NCBI RefSeq assembly: GCF_025532145.1
Contig: NZ_ARXS01000016.1
Coordinates: 1-64,000, forward strand
From: Alloalcanivorax balearicus MACL04
GTDB lineage: Bacteria > Pseudomonadota > Gammaproteobacteria > Pseudomonadales > Alcanivoracaceae
Direction: 5' to 3'
Length of the DNA: 64,000 nucleotides
Under the pieces are notes generated by a model that had not been told where the DNA came from, did no database searches, and worked only from the letters and a program-made list of their open reading frames with translations. Below, piece after piece: positions 44,504 through 54,654 of this stretch (position 1 is the stretch's first letter; each line of letters begins with the position of its first letter). The translations under genes were made by a program, and so were the position numbers.

Positions 44504-45637
44504 TTACATTGAGGCATAGACGTCATAGGTCCGGTCAACAGTGGATTGCCACCAGAACTCACCCGCACGTTGCAGCCCCTTTTCGGTCAAGCTCCCTGAC
44601 AATTCCTCATCGAGCAACACACGTCGCATATTCTCCGATAATCCGACCACATCCGCGCTTTCCACCGTCAAGGCAGCGTCTCCAGCCACCTCCGGCAAGG
44701 ACGAATTGTTCGAGCAGACCACCGGCACTCCGGATTGCATGGCCTCCAGCACCGGCAATCCGAATCCTTCATAGAGCGACGGAAAGGCGAACAATCGAGC
44801 ACCGGAATACAGGCCCGGCAAGTGCGCCGCGGGCAGAAAGCCCAGATATCGGACCCAACCCTCACTTTCCGCCTGTCGTATCCTGTCGTGAATCTGTTCA
44901 CTCTTCCATCCCTGATGGCCGCTCAGGACCAGCGGATAGCGTTCCCGCACTTCCCGGGGGAGACGGCCGTAGGCATCAAGCAAGGCGATGATATTTTTCC
45001 TCGGCTCAATGGTCCCGACAAATAGGGTATAGCCTCGATAAGACAGACCATAGTGCTCCAGAATCGATCCGATGTCCGCTTCGTTTCGGGGCTGGAATTC
45101 GGGTCCGGCCGCCAGAGGAACCGCGTGAATCCTCTCCAGCGGCCAACTAGCGAACTCAGCGAGCTCCCGGCGGGTATATTCGGAATCGGTGATCAACGCG
45201 TCCGCCGTATGCAAGGTATTGCTAAGGCCTCGCTGCAAATAACCGATCTTCGCCGGATCATAGCAATGTGACCAAGTGAATGGGGAAAGATCGTGAAAAG
45301 TGGCCACTTTCCGCCCGGGAAAAGGGGGCAGGAAAAAGTTGGTGCTGTGGTAAATGAAGCCATCGAATCCGGACAGCACCCGCTTACGAATCAACGGCAT
45401 CAGCACCCCGTACAACGAAGTAACAAGGCGGCTTTTCTGAACCAGGCGTCTGAAATCGTGGGAGGCTGGTGATTGATTCACCGGCTCTGGCAGATCAGAG
45501 ACAAAACGCACCCCGGAAAACAGCCTGAATTCATCGAAGGTATCCGCCGCCAGCATCCCTTTCGCCAATTCATAGGTGTAGCGCCCAATACCGGTCAGAG
45601 GAAACCGGATTGGTTCCACGGATAGGATCAGTTTCAT
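44504..45637 (-). CDS. Glycosyltransferase family 4 (WbpY-like)
   Basis: 377 residues. Starts MKLILSVEPIRFPLTGIGRY, a motif typical of mannosyl/rhamnosyl GT4s, and carries GTIEPRKNIIALLDAYGRLP and the E-x7-E donor site EGFGLPVLEAMQSGVPVV. Its ATG (45637) overlaps the stop of rmd (TGATG), so translation is coupled; an upstream in-frame start at 45658 lies within rmd and is less likely. Probably adds D-rhamnose. Confidence 0.9.
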   Translation of the reverse strand: MKLILSVEPIRFPLTGIGRYTYELAKGMLAADTFDEFRLFSGVRFVSDLPEPVNQSPASHDFRRLVQKSRLVTSLYGVLMPLIRKRVLSGFDGFIYHSTNFFLPPFPGRKVATFHDLSPFTWSHCYDPAKIGYLQRGLSNTLHTADALITDSEYTRRELAEFASWPLERIHAVPLAAGPEFQPRNEADIGSILEHYGLSYRGYTLFVGTIEPRKNIIALLDAYGRLPREVRERYPLVLSGHQGWKSEQIHDRIRQAESEGWVRYLGFLPAAHLPGLYSGARLFAFPSLYEGFGLPVLEAMQSGVPVVCSNNSSLPEVAGDAALTVESADVVGLSENMRRVLLDEELSGSLTEKGLQRAGEFWWQSTVDRTYDVYASM

Positions 45638-46524
45638 CAATTTTCCGCCAACATCCACCGAAGGGTGCTTTTCAGATCAGACTTCTGCCATTCACCGACG
45701 CACGCTGCCAGCTTAGCAGCATCGCCGCACAGCGTTTTCACCTCGTTGGCTCTGACGAAAGAGGGATTCACTCGCACTTGCAGTTGATGGCCGGTAATCT
45801 CCGCACACAGCGCCAGAATCTCCTTGAGCGAATGAGGTTGCCCGGAAGCCACATTGAACACCTCACCGGCCGCCCCCCGCTCAATCAGGGCACGATACGC
45901 CGCCACCACCGAGCGGACGTCGCTGAAATCACGCCACACCTCCAGGTTGCCGAGCTCGATGACCGCCGCGCGACGCTTGAAGTGGGAAACAATCTTGGGC
46001 ACCAGGAAGTGTTCCGCCTGGCCGACACCGGTGTAATTGAATGGCCGCGCGATGACGATCGGCAGCCGGGGCATCCACAGCCATGCCATATGTTCCATGG
46101 CCAGCTTGCTGACCGCGTAATCGTTGGCCGGAGCAGGCGGGGTGTCCTCGGCTAGCTTACCGCCCCGCTGATTGCCATAGACGTTGGCGCTGCTTGCCAG
46201 CAGCACACTTTCCGGCGGTTTATCGGCAGCCGCCAGAGCCGCCAGCAGGTTACGAGTACCGATAAGATTGACCTCGTAAAAGCTGTTGGCGTTGCCCTCA
46301 CCGACGAACGCCACCGCCGCCAGATGGACGACAATATCGGGCTGCAACTCGGCGATGCGGACCCGAACGGCTTCCGGATCGGTAATGTCCACCTGGATAT
46401 AGCCGGGATCCTCGTCGGGCTGGCTACCCAGCCCGACCACCCGATAACCGGCGGACACCAACTCCTCGCTCATATAACGACCGGTAAAGCCCTGGCTCCC
46501 CGTTATTAGAACCGTCTTTGCCAT
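45637..46524 (-). CDS. rmd: GDP-6-deoxy-D-mannose (GDP-D-rhamnose) reductase
   Basis: Short-chain dehydrogenase of the extended type, 295 residues. The Rossmann motif is ITGSQGFTGRYMSEELVSAG; the catalytic Ser region is LLASSANVYGNQ, and the YxxxK pair is in NDYAVSKLAMEHMAW. The segment RPFNYTGVGQAEHFLVPKIV is characteristic of Rmd-type enzymes that reduce the 4-keto intermediate to GDP-D-rhamnose; a GDP-fucose-type reductase is less likely on this motif. Overlaps gmd by one base (TAATG at 46522-46526). Confidence 0.9.
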   Translation of the reverse strand: MAKTVLITGSQGFTGRYMSEELVSAGYRVVGLGSQPDEDPGYIQVDITDPEAVRVRIAELQPDIVVHLAAVAFVGEGNANSFYEVNLIGTRNLLAALAAADKPPESVLLASSANVYGNQRGGKLAEDTPPAPANDYAVSKLAMEHMAWLWMPRLPIVIARPFNYTGVGQAEHFLVPKIVSHFKRRAAVIELGNLEVWRDFSDVRSVVAAYRALIERGAAGEVFNVASGQPHSLKEILALCAEITGHQLQVRVNPSFVRANEVKTLCGDAAKLAACVGEWQKSDLKSTLRWMLAEN

Positions 46525-47558
46525 TAAAACGAAAATCCTTGCTGATTGCGGCGCAAATCGGCTTCAACCATCATCCGACAAAGTTCCTCGAGGGTGGTGG
46601 TTGGTTCCCAACCCAGCTTCTCCTTGGCCCGGGCCGGATCACCTATCAACAGATCGACTTCCGCGGGACGGTAAAACTTTGGATTGACCGCGACAATAAC
46701 CTTGCCGGAGGAGGTATCGACACCGGTCTCTTCCTCGCCCTCGCCTCGCCAGTCAATATCGATCTCCGCCGCTTTGCAGGCCATGCTGACAAAATCGCGA
46801 ACTGACTCGGTGCGGTTGGTGGCCAGTACATAAGTATCCGGCTCGTTAACCTGAAGCATGCGCCACATGCCGTTAACGTAATCCTTGGCGAAACCCCAGT
46901 CCCGTTTCGCGTCCATGTTGCCCAGTTCCAAACGCTCTTGCTTGCCGAGTTTGATCTTGGCGATCGAATCGGTGATCTTGCGGGTCACAAACTCCTGGCC
47001 CCGCAGTGGCGACTCATGGTTGAAGAGAATGCCACTGGCGCCAAAAATGCCGTGGGATTCCCGGTAGTTGATGGTCATCCAGTGTGCGTACAACTTGGCT
47101 ACGCCGTAGGGGCTGCGCGGATAGAACGGCGTGCTCTCGGTCTGTGGAATCTCTTGAACCTTACCGAACATTTCCGAGGTCGAGGCCTGATAGAAGCGAA
47201 TCGAGGGATTTACGATGCGAATGGCCTCCAGCAGATTGACCGCACCCAATCCGGTGATTTCCGCGGTGGTGATCGGTTGATCGAACGACACACCGACGAA
47301 ACTCTGCGCCGCCAGGTTGTAGACTTCCGTCGCTTCCGAGGTCTGCAACAGGCGAATGCACGATGACAGGTCGGTCAGATCGTATTCCACCAGATGCAGG
47401 TTCGGATGCCGATCGATGCCCATCTCCTGGATCCGCCAGAAATTGACGGAAGCCGTGCGCCGGTAAGCGCCATAAACCTTATACCCTTTTTCCAGAAGCA
47501 GCTCGGCAAGATAGGTGCCGTCTTGGCCGGTAACACCGGTAATAATCGCTTTTTTCAC
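46524..47558 (-). CDS. gmd: GDP-mannose 4,6-dehydratase
   Basis: Converts GDP-D-mannose to GDP-4-keto-6-deoxy-D-mannose. 344 residues. NADP-binding [20 protein letters not shown]; catalytic STSEMFG; and YxxxK in [14 protein letters not shown]; also [17 protein letters not shown]. The start is GTG at 47558 with AAGGAAAGG upstream. Directly upstream of rmd; the two make GDP-D-rhamnose from GDP-mannose supplied by manC. Confidence 0.97.
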   Translation of the reverse strand: MKKAIITGVTGQDGTYLAELLLEKGYKVYGAYRRTASVNFWRIQEMGIDRHPNLHLVEYDLTDLSSCIRLLQTSEATEVYNLAAQSFVGVSFDQPITTAEITGLGAVNLLEAIRIVNPSIRFYQASTSEMFGKVQEIPQTESTPFYPRSPYGVAKLYAHWMTINYRESHGIFGASGILFNHESPLRGQEFVTRKITDSIAKIKLGKQERLELGNMDAKRDWGFAKDYVNGMWRMLQVNEPDTYVLATNRTESVRDFVSMACKAAEIDIDWRGEGEEETGVDTSSGKVIVAVNPKFYRPAEVDLLIGDPARAKEKLGWEPTTTLEELCRMMVEADLRRNQQGFSF

Positions 47559-47664
47559 AGCCTTTCCTTAAACGTACGTTCTATTTTTTGACCTATCGGG
47601 CAGCAAAAAGTGCCACCCCGGCGTGATTGCACACTCTGTCTGTTATCTCGTCATCGACGGTCGG

Positions 47665-49038
47665 TTAGCCGACCGCCTTGATTGCCTGCTCGATGGCCTG
47701 TTCGAAGCGGGTACGGATGCGCAGGAGTACGTCCTTGGTCTTCGCTTCATACCGCGTCACCAACTTAGGCGATGTATTCGAAGCCCGGCACAGCCCCCAG
47801 CCGTCCTCATAATCCATGCGTATGCCGTCGATCGCTGTGCACTTGCCCTCACCCAAGTCGGCATGATTCTGCAGATACTCGACGATGGCAAACTTGGTTT
47901 CCTCGGTGACAGGGATAGTGATCTCAGGGGTGGTGCAGAGCTTGGGGTAGCGGTCGAAAAAGCTAACGGCATCGCCGTCATGGCGGCTGAGAATTCCAAG
48001 AATTCGCGCAGCAGCGACGGTGGCGTCATCAAACCCGTACCAGTCTTCGGCAAAGAAAATATGCCCGCTCATTTCACCGGCAAGCAAGGCACCGGTTTCC
48101 TTCATTCGAGCTTTAATCAGGGAATGGCCTGTACGCCACATCTCCGGTTCGCCACCAGCCGCACGAATAATGCCGAAAAGCGCGCCCGTGCATTTAACAT
48201 CGAAGATCACTTTGGCGCCCGGCACCCGGCCCGCCAGATCTTCGGCCAGCGCCATTAGCAAGATGTCCGGGAAGACCACGTTTCCATCGGGCAGAACCAC
48301 ACCCAAGCGGTCACCGTCGCCGTCGAAGGCGAGCCCCAGGTCAGCGTTTTCCCGTTGAACGGTATCGATCAGGTCATTGAGGGTTTCGATATCACCGGGG
48401 TCGGGGTGGTGATTGGGAAAGGTGCCATCCACTTCGGTATAGAGAGGGATGACGTCGCACCCGAGAGCAGCAATAGCTTCCGGGGCCAGTACGCCGGCGG
48501 CGCCGTTGCCGCAGTCCACCACAACCTTCATCGGGCGCGCCAGGTGGTGGCGCTTTCTCAGCGCTGCCAAATAGGCAGGAAGGATTTCGTGTTGGTCCCG
48601 CGTACCTTGCCCTTCCGAGAAATTCCGTTGTTGGATACGATTCTTCAGTGCCTGAATGGCATCCCCGGAAAGTGTCGTTCCTCTGATAACGATTTTAACA
48701 CCATTATAGTCTGGCGGATTATGACTACCGGTGATCATTACGCCTGAGTCAGCACCCTGGAAATGACAGGTAGCGAAATACAGCACAGGGGTCGGCGCCA
48801 GCCCAACATCAATGACGTTACAACCACTTGCTTGCAGCCCTTTGGCAAGCGCATCCAGAAGAGTGGGCGAAGACAAACGGCCATCGCGAGCCACGGCAAC
48901 AGAGAGCCCACCCCGATCAATTACCTCTGACCCAATGGCCAGGCCGATTAACTCCGCTGCCTGCACAGTCAGGGTGTCTTCGAAAATGCCACGAATATCG
49001 TAGGCTCGGAATAAAGTATCGGATAAAGCGGTGGTCAT
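47665..49038 (-). CDS. Phosphomannomutase/phosphoglucomutase (AlgC/ManB type)
   Basis: Interconverts hexose-6- and hexose-1-phosphates, supplying mannose-1-P (and glucose-1-P). 457 residues. FRAYDIRGIFEDTLT at the start, the phosphoserine loop ITGSHNPPDYNGVK, the metal site FDGDGDRLGVV, sugar-recognition GEMSGHIFFAEDWYGFDDAT, and a C-terminal phosphate-binding domain. The ATG at 49038 has GGGA 8 nt upstream; an in-frame ATG at 49056 is also possible. Heads the minus-strand polysaccharide operon (then gmd, rmd, GT4s, manC). Confidence 0.93.
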   Translation of the reverse strand: MTTALSDTLFRAYDIRGIFEDTLTVQAAELIGLAIGSEVIDRGGLSVAVARDGRLSSPTLLDALAKGLQASGCNVIDVGLAPTPVLYFATCHFQGADSGVMITGSHNPPDYNGVKIVIRGTTLSGDAIQALKNRIQQRNFSEGQGTRDQHEILPAYLAALRKRHHLARPMKVVVDCGNGAAGVLAPEAIAALGCDVIPLYTEVDGTFPNHHPDPGDIETLNDLIDTVQRENADLGLAFDGDGDRLGVVLPDGNVVFPDILLMALAEDLAGRVPGAKVIFDVKCTGALFGIIRAAGGEPEMWRTGHSLIKARMKETGALLAGEMSGHIFFAEDWYGFDDATVAAARILGILSRHDGDAVSFFDRYPKLCTTPEITIPVTEETKFAIVEYLQNHADLGEGKCTAIDGIRMDYEDGWGLCRASNTSPKLVTRYEAKTKDVLLRIRTRFEQAIEQAIKAVG

Positions 49039-49286
49039 TATCAGCGTCCCATTCATCGCTATCAGTTACGTCAACTCTGACTTACATACCCCTACATTTG
49101 GAGCTTCAACCCCTGCCTTCCTGGAGCTGGTCAGCCGGCAAACCACGAATTCTACCTCTTTGCCCCAACTCTGTCCTTGGAGGAACCAGAACCCTTTCGC
49201 GCTATCACATAAGTTTTACGGGACATTGCACAGTAAGGAAGTGCCCGAGGGGAGACCATGGCCTTGGAGACATGAATTTGCGCCGT

Positions 49287-49358
49287 ATTCGCTGGCAAGC
49301 CAGCTTCCCACAGCGGGGGAACTACGAAGCCACCGCGGGAAGTCGCCTTGGCGGCAAA
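49287..49358. repeat. Chromosomal REP pair
   Basis: Units ATTCGCTGGCAAGCCAGCTT and GAAGCCACCGCGGGAAGTCG, the second of which abuts the stop of the MFS gene. The rest of 49039-49286 contains nothing recognised; the promoter of the phosphomannomutase gene probably lies there. Confidence 0.7.
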
Positions 49359-49359
49359 T

Positions 49360-50529
49360 CTACTTGCTATTCGCGGCCAGACGGCCCGTCGCTGTGGCGG
49401 TCTCTCCATGCAGGGAAGCAATGACCGCTAGAACCCCGATAGCCAACACCGCTCCATACGCCGTCAGCGCCACCTGATGTCCCCACAGGTCCACCAGCAC
49501 CCCGGTCACCATCACCGGCAGGATGAAACCGAAATAGGCCATCAGGAAGAACCCGGCGCTGGCGGCGGCACGGCGTTCCTCGCCCAGCGCCAGCACGGCG
49601 CTGAGGCCACCCAGGTAGATGAAGCCATAGCAGGCGCTGCTCGCCAGCACCGCGCCCGCCAGCACGCCGGCGAATTGCCCGTGCAGCGCTCCCCAGGCGA
49701 TCAGAGCGTAGGCCACCGGCAGGATCAGCAATCCGATACGGGTGGCAATGCGCGATGGCAGCAGCCGGGCCAGGGGCTGGAACAGTACACCGCAGCTGCA
49801 GGTGGCCAGCACCGCGAAGCCGGACCACTCGCTCAGGCCGTGCTTTTGCAGTGCCGAAGGCAGAATGGCGATGACCAGCCCCACCGTGCCCCAGGCCAGC
49901 AGGATCGCCCATCCGAAGATCAACGAACCCGCCGGGAAGAACGGTAGCCGGGCCAGCGGCGCTAGGCTTGATCTGGCCGCGTCATCCCTCAGGCCAGCGA
50001 CCAGCACAAAGGCCAGCGCCGCGGCCAGCAGATAAAGTGGAAAACTGGGCGGTGTCAGGCTACTGGCTTGTAGCAGAAACAGGCTGGTCACCGCCGGGCC
50101 CAGACCGAAGCCCAGAGAGGTGGCAGCGGTGACCCAGTTGGCGGCACGCCGGTGGTCCCCACCGGAGAACAGGTCATACATGTAACCGGGCGCCACGCTG
50201 GAGGCCAGCGCCGTGGCCACCCCGACCAGGAAACGGGCGGCGCCCAGGGCCAGAATTCCCGGGGCGACCAGGGTCAGCGTCGTCGCCATCAGACACAATA
50301 CCAGCGCCGCCAGAATCAGCGGCTTGCGCCCTACCCGCTCCGACAAGCCATTCAACGCCAACAGCACGGGGATGATGCCGAATACGTAGCAAGCGAAAGC
50401 CACCGTGGTGGCTCCAACGCCAACACCGTCCTTGGCGGCCAGGGCGCTATACAGCGGCGCCTGGAGGTTGGAAGCGGAGGTGATGATGCAGAGGGCAAAA
50501 GCCAAACGCAGGGCGTCGAAACGGCGCAT
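49360..50529 (-). CDS. MFS transporter
   Basis: 389 residues with 12 predicted membrane helices of the major facilitator superfamily. The loop after helix 2 carries the conserved NGLSERVGRKPLI motif; RFLVGVATALASSVAPGYMY lies in helix 4. Substrate unknown; probably a drug or small-molecule exporter. Start chosen at ATG 50529 (MRRFDALRLAFAL); the in-frame ATG at 50556 has a GAGG site and is also possible. Divergent from the MocR-type regulator at 50879, which likely controls it. Unrelated to the polysaccharide genes on both sides. Confidence 0.85.
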   Translation of the reverse strand: MRRFDALRLAFALCIITSASNLQAPLYSALAAKDGVGVGATTVAFACYVFGIIPVLLALNGLSERVGRKPLILAALVLCLMATTLTLVAPGILALGAARFLVGVATALASSVAPGYMYDLFSGGDHRRAANWVTAATSLGFGLGPAVTSLFLLQASSLTPPSFPLYLLAAALAFVLVAGLRDDAARSSLAPLARLPFFPAGSLIFGWAILLAWGTVGLVIAILPSALQKHGLSEWSGFAVLATCSCGVLFQPLARLLPSRIATRIGLLILPVAYALIAWGALHGQFAGVLAGAVLASSACYGFIYLGGLSAVLALGEERRAAASAGFFLMAYFGFILPVMVTGVLVDLWGHQVALTAYGAVLAIGVLAVIASLHGETATATGRLAANSK

Positions 50530-50712
50530 AACGGACCTTGAGAAAACGGGATACATGGGCCGCCTCACTCGGGCACGCATGCGCGCCCCGACCTGGGCGG
50601 GACCACACCATGGTCGTATTCGCCGGATTCGACGGTAAGGTACACTTGGCTCTGGTTATTGATGAACTGTTCCGGGTTTTCCGGTAACGGTCGCGGGTAT
50701 CGCGGTCTGTAA

Positions 50713-50866
50713 GCCACTGTGGGAGCTTGCCTGCAAGCGAATTCTTGTGGAGCCCCCCAATTCGCTTGCAGGCAAGCTCCCACAGCAGCCCTGTAGCGAC
50801 CTCTGAATTCAGGCGAATCGGGGCTCCACGAGAATTCGCTTGCAAGCAAGCTTCCCACAACGGCCT
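50713..50866. repeat. Chromosomal REP cluster (three or four units)
   Basis: Alternating units, for example GTGGGAGCTTGCCTGCAAGC and GCTTGCAGGCAAGCTCCCAC, fill the divergent intergenic space between the MFS gene and its regulator. The regulator's own site would have to lie among these. Confidence 0.8.
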
Positions 50867-50878
50867 TAAGGACTTGGC

Positions 50879-52270
50879 ATGAAGCTGGATATGGACCCGG
50901 ACTCGGGGCTTCCCATAGCGCTGCAAATCGAAGACGGAATCCGCCACTGGATCGTGCGGAACGGCGCTGGCGGCGGCAGCCGCCTGCCTTCCATACGCCG
51001 CCTGTCCAGTGAACTGCATGTGAGCCGCAACGCCGCCATTGAAGCCTATGAACGCCTGGTGGCTCAGGGGCTGGTACGTTCCAAGCCCGGGTCCGGCTTC
51101 TATGTGGCGGATGGCGCCGCCAGAATGCTGGCCGGCACCGAGCCGGTCTCCGAGGAGGAGGTCGCCGACGATCGCTGGAGCCTGTTTCAGAGCCACGCTT
51201 CCACGCTGAAGCTCGGCTGCGGCTGGCTGCCGGGCAGTTGGCTGGAAGTGGAAGACCTCTCCTACGCCATCCGCCAGGTCACCCGCCAGGACAGCGCCGG
51301 TATCCTCGATTACAGCACGCCCCTCGGCACCCCGGAGTTGCGTTCACTGATCAGAGAGCGCCTTCGGCTGCTCGGTATCGACGCCGGCACTCAGCAGATC
51401 CTGCTTACCGGCGGCGGCAGTCATGCTCTGGACCTGCTGGTGCGGCTACTGCTGAAGCCTGGCGACACCGTGTTCGTGGAATCGCCGGGTTACTACAATC
51501 TGCTCGGCCTGCTGAAGCTGCAGCAGGTGCAGGTAGTGGGGGTGCCTCGGCTGGCCGGCGGGCCCGACCCGGAGCGCATGGCGCACCTGCTCAAGACCCA
51601 CAAACCCAAACTGTTTTTCACCAACAGCGTGTTCCAGAACCCCACCGGCACCACTCTGGCGCCAACCTTTGCCCACCGCATCCTGCAACTGGCGGAGCAG
51701 CACGACTTCCAGATCGTCGAGGACGATATTTATGCCGACTTTCAACATGAGCCGACATTACGCCTGGCGGCCCTCGACGGCCTCAGGCGGGTGATCTATC
51801 TCGGCAGCTTCTCGAAAAGCCTTTCCAGCTCACTGAGGGTGGGATTTATCGCCGCGGCACCGGCGCGGATCAAGCCGCTGGTGGACATCAAAATGCTGAC
51901 CAGCATTTCCGCCTCCCGTTTCTCCGAGCAGGTGGTCATGACCATGTTGCACAACGGCGCCTACCGCAAGCTGGTGGAACGGCTGCGCACTCGGCTTTCA
52001 GCGCAAATGGTCACCGCCCTCAACCTGGTGCGGTCGGCGGGCTGGGAGGTGCATTCCGAACCGGCGGGAGGCATGTTCATCTGGGCCCGTTATCCGGGCG
52101 TGGCGGATTCGCAAAAACTGGTGGATCTGGCCCGGCAATCCGGCGTCAGCCTGTCCCCGGGGCATCTGTTCCTGCCCGGTGAAACGGCCTCGCCCTGGTT
52201 GAGGCTCAATGTGGCTTATACCCGTGACCGGCGGGCGATACGGTTTTTGAATGATCCGCTGGGAATGTGA
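50879..52270 (+). CDS. MocR-family transcriptional regulator (GntR-HTH fused to aminotransferase-like domain)
   Basis: 463 residues. Residues ~1-75 are a GntR-type winged helix (SRLPSIRRLSSELHVSRNAA, then KPGSGFYVADG). The remainder is a class I aminotransferase fold that usually binds PLP as an effector sensor, with the Lys loop near LGSFSKSLSSSLRVGF, TNSVFQNPTGTTLAPTF and VEDDIYADFQHE. ATG at 50879 is preceded by AAGGA. Divergent from the MFS exporter, the usual MocR-target layout. Confidence 0.93.
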   Translation: MKLDMDPDSGLPIALQIEDGIRHWIVRNGAGGGSRLPSIRRLSSELHVSRNAAIEAYERLVAQGLVRSKPGSGFYVADGAARMLAGTEPVSEEEVADDRWSLFQSHASTLKLGCGWLPGSWLEVEDLSYAIRQVTRQDSAGILDYSTPLGTPELRSLIRERLRLLGIDAGTQQILLTGGGSHALDLLVRLLLKPGDTVFVESPGYYNLLGLLKLQQVQVVGVPRLAGGPDPERMAHLLKTHKPKLFFTNSVFQNPTGTTLAPTFAHRILQLAEQHDFQIVEDDIYADFQHEPTLRLAALDGLRRVIYLGSFSKSLSSSLRVGFIAAAPARIKPLVDIKMLTSISASRFSEQVVMTMLHNGAYRKLVERLRTRLSAQMVTALNLVRSAGWEVHSEPAGGMFIWARYPGVADSQKLVDLARQSGVSLSPGHLFLPGETASPWLRLNVAYTRDRRAIRFLNDPLGM

Positions 52271-52293
52271 TCGCCCTTTCGACGGCTTGTTTC

Positions 52294-52390
52294 TCAGCCG
52301 CTGTAGGAGCCTGCTTGCAGGCGAATTGGGCATTGGGCTTCAGGCCCAAAAGATTCGCCTGCAGGCAGGCTCCTACAGCAGCGGCTCGAG
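52294..52390. repeat. Large REP palindrome between convergent genes
   Basis: A near-perfect inverted repeat of ~40-bp arms (CAGCCGCTGTAGGAGCCTGC ... GCAGGCTCCTACAGCAGCGG) with an inner GCATTGGGCTTCAGGCCCAA hairpin. It separates the convergent MocR and WbpM-like genes and could terminate both. Confidence 0.85.
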
Positions 52391-52406
52391 AAAAGATTGA
52401 AGGAAC

Positions 52407-54380
52407 TCAGTGCGTTGGCGAAGGCGCCTTGTAGGGAGCCGCCTTCTTGTGCACGGCCTGATCGGCGGTCGGCCGTAGAACCAGAGCGTCGTCGTCATCC
52501 TGACGTGGCTGGTAGCCGTTCACATAAGAACGCAGCAGAGCACGCAGAGCATCCTGATCACCGCGTTCCAGCGCGGTACGGAAACGGTCCAACGCCTCGT
52601 TGATCTCAGCCGGCGTCAACTTCTCTTCGTGGGCCTGCATGATCATCTCATGCTCGGTTTCGATGGAGCACTCACCGATCAGCAGTTCCTCATACAGCTT
52701 TTCACCAGGACGCAAACCGGAGAACACCACTTCAATGTCACCGTCCGGGTTGGTGGTGTCACGGACACTCATCCCCATCAAACGAATCATGGTGGTGGCC
52801 AGATCCATGATCCGCACCGGCTCGCCCATATCGAGCACGAACACCTCGCCGCCCTTGGCCATGGCACCGGCCTGAATCACCAGCTGGGCCGCCTCCGGAA
52901 TGGTCATGAAGTAACGGATCACGTCCGGATGGGTCACCGTCACCGGGCCACCTTGCATGATCTGCTTGCGGAACAACGGCACCACGGAGCCGGAAGAACC
53001 CAGCACATTACCGAACCGCACCATGGAGAAAATGGTGTTGTCACTGCTGCTGGCCAGGGACTGCAGTACCAGTTCGGCGAAGCGTTTGGTGGCCCCCATC
53101 ACGTTGGTGGGTCGTACTGCCTTGTCGGTGGAAATCAGAATGAAATGCCGTACCCCGGCATCCCGTGCCCCTTCGGCGGCGGCCAGGGTACCGATAATAT
53201 TGTTGCGTACCCCAGCGTCCGGGTTGGCCTCGACAATGGGAACATGTTTGTAGGCGGCGGCGTGGTAAAGGGTATCGATGCGCTGTTCCTCGCACAGGCT
53301 CTTCACCAGCCCCCGGTTCACCACGGAACCCAGCATCGGCACCAGCTCGATGTCCTTGCCACTCTCCCGGAGTACCCCGCCCAGTTCCCGCTCGATGTCG
53401 TACAGCGCCACCTCGCTCTGTTCCAGCAGCACCAGGCGGCTCGGATTCAACTTCAGGATCTGGCGGCACAACTCGGAACCGATGGAGCCACCGGCCCCGG
53501 TCACCATCACATGCTTACCGCTGATACAGCGGCTCAGCAGATCCAGCCGCGGCGGCACCGCATCGCGGCCCAGCAAATCCTCGATGGCGACGTCCTGAAT
53601 CTCTTCCAGGCGCGCCTTGCCGCTGGCGATGTCGGCGAAGGCCGGTACTGTCTGCACCCGCACATCCAACTTCTCCAGCCAGCTGACCACCGCCATGCGC
53701 CGCTGCCGGGACAGGTTCGGCATCGCCAGCAATACGGTGCGAATACGTTCTTCCGCCACCGCCTGCTTCAAGGTCAGGCGATCCACCACCGGCACACCGG
53801 AAAGCAAAGTGCCCTGTTTACCCGGATCGTCATCCACCACTAAAACCGGATGCAGTTCCCGCCCTTGCTGTAAAGCGGTAACCAATTGTCCTCCGGCGCC
53901 ACCGGCGCCATAAACCGCCACCGGCTCGGTGGTAAAATAGCCGGACATAATCCGGTACAGGAACCGCCGTGCCAAAAACCGGCTGGATCCCAAATACAGC
54001 ACGCCCAGGGCCCAGAAAATCAAAAACACGGACCGTGGCACCATCGCCGGCACCATATAGGAGAGGCTCGCTAAAACCACCACCGTGGCGGTCATGCCAA
54101 GCACCACCGACCAGGCCACCTCGGCGCCAAGGTAACGGACAATGGAACGGTAAAATCCAAGGAAATAGAGCGCGGGCAGTCCCACCAGCACGGTCAGGGG
54201 GAATAACCAGGGGTCCTCGATCGGCGGGAACAGATTGCCAAAACGCAAGGCGTAGGCGGCCCACAACATTACCGGCAGTGCCACCGCGTCCGACACCAGC
54301 ATGATGGCCCTTTTTTGCCAGCGGGGGCACTTGAGCACCCGAGCCACGGCACGGTGCAGTGGTGAAGAAGCGGTATGCAT
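52407..54380 (-). CDS. WbpM/CapD-like membrane nucleotide-sugar 4,6-dehydratase
   Basis: 657 residues. Four N-terminal membrane helices (ending near VFLIFWALGVLYLG), a first Rossmann domain (AVYGAGGAGGQLVTALQQG), then the catalytic extended SDR domain with VTGAGGSIGSELCRQILK. It has the family's Met-replaced active site (TDKAVRPTNVMGATKR). Enzymes of this kind make UDP-4-keto-6-deoxy-GlcNAc/QuiNAc-type sugars for O-antigen. The ATG at 54380 is preferred over 54410. A second polysaccharide-related cluster, with the YdcF, NeuD and GalE genes upstream on the same strand. Confidence 0.93.
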   Translation of the reverse strand: MHTASSPLHRAVARVLKCPRWQKRAIMLVSDAVALPVMLWAAYALRFGNLFPPIEDPWLFPLTVLVGLPALYFLGFYRSIVRYLGAEVAWSVVLGMTATVVVLASLSYMVPAMVPRSVFLIFWALGVLYLGSSRFLARRFLYRIMSGYFTTEPVAVYGAGGAGGQLVTALQQGRELHPVLVVDDDPGKQGTLLSGVPVVDRLTLKQAVAEERIRTVLLAMPNLSRQRRMAVVSWLEKLDVRVQTVPAFADIASGKARLEEIQDVAIEDLLGRDAVPPRLDLLSRCISGKHVMVTGAGGSIGSELCRQILKLNPSRLVLLEQSEVALYDIERELGGVLRESGKDIELVPMLGSVVNRGLVKSLCEEQRIDTLYHAAAYKHVPIVEANPDAGVRNNIIGTLAAAEGARDAGVRHFILISTDKAVRPTNVMGATKRFAELVLQSLASSSDNTIFSMVRFGNVLGSSGSVVPLFRKQIMQGGPVTVTHPDVIRYFMTIPEAAQLVIQAGAMAKGGEVFVLDMGEPVRIMDLATTMIRLMGMSVRDTTNPDGDIEVVFSGLRPGEKLYEELLIGECSIETEHEMIMQAHEEKLTPAEINEALDRFRTALERGDQDALRALLRSYVNGYQPRQDDDDALVLRPTADQAVHKKAAPYKAPSPTH

Positions 54381-54654
54381 AGGACCTGTCCTTAGTCGTC
54401 TCGATGTCAACGAAAGAGAGCCATTATCGTGTGATGCAGTTCACACTTCCAGGCCCGCACGTAACGTTTTATAGCCCGCGCGTTAGGTAAACCGAGTGTA
54501 AATGTGAATGCATGACACTCTATGTGACGCACCCACGACGCCCTGCTGATTTTGCAATAATTTAACATTTTTACAGCGACCGGCTGAGCAGGAAAATCCC
54601 CCGTTCAGGGGATTGACAACACCTGACCGAATCCATCCGGTGAAGGGGCGATAT

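Noticed and set aside
49360-52270. MFS transporter and MocR gene as part of polysaccharide export
   Set aside because: The pair is divergent and self-contained, with no Wzx-type features. It is more likely an unrelated exporter and its regulator inserted between two glycan clusters.
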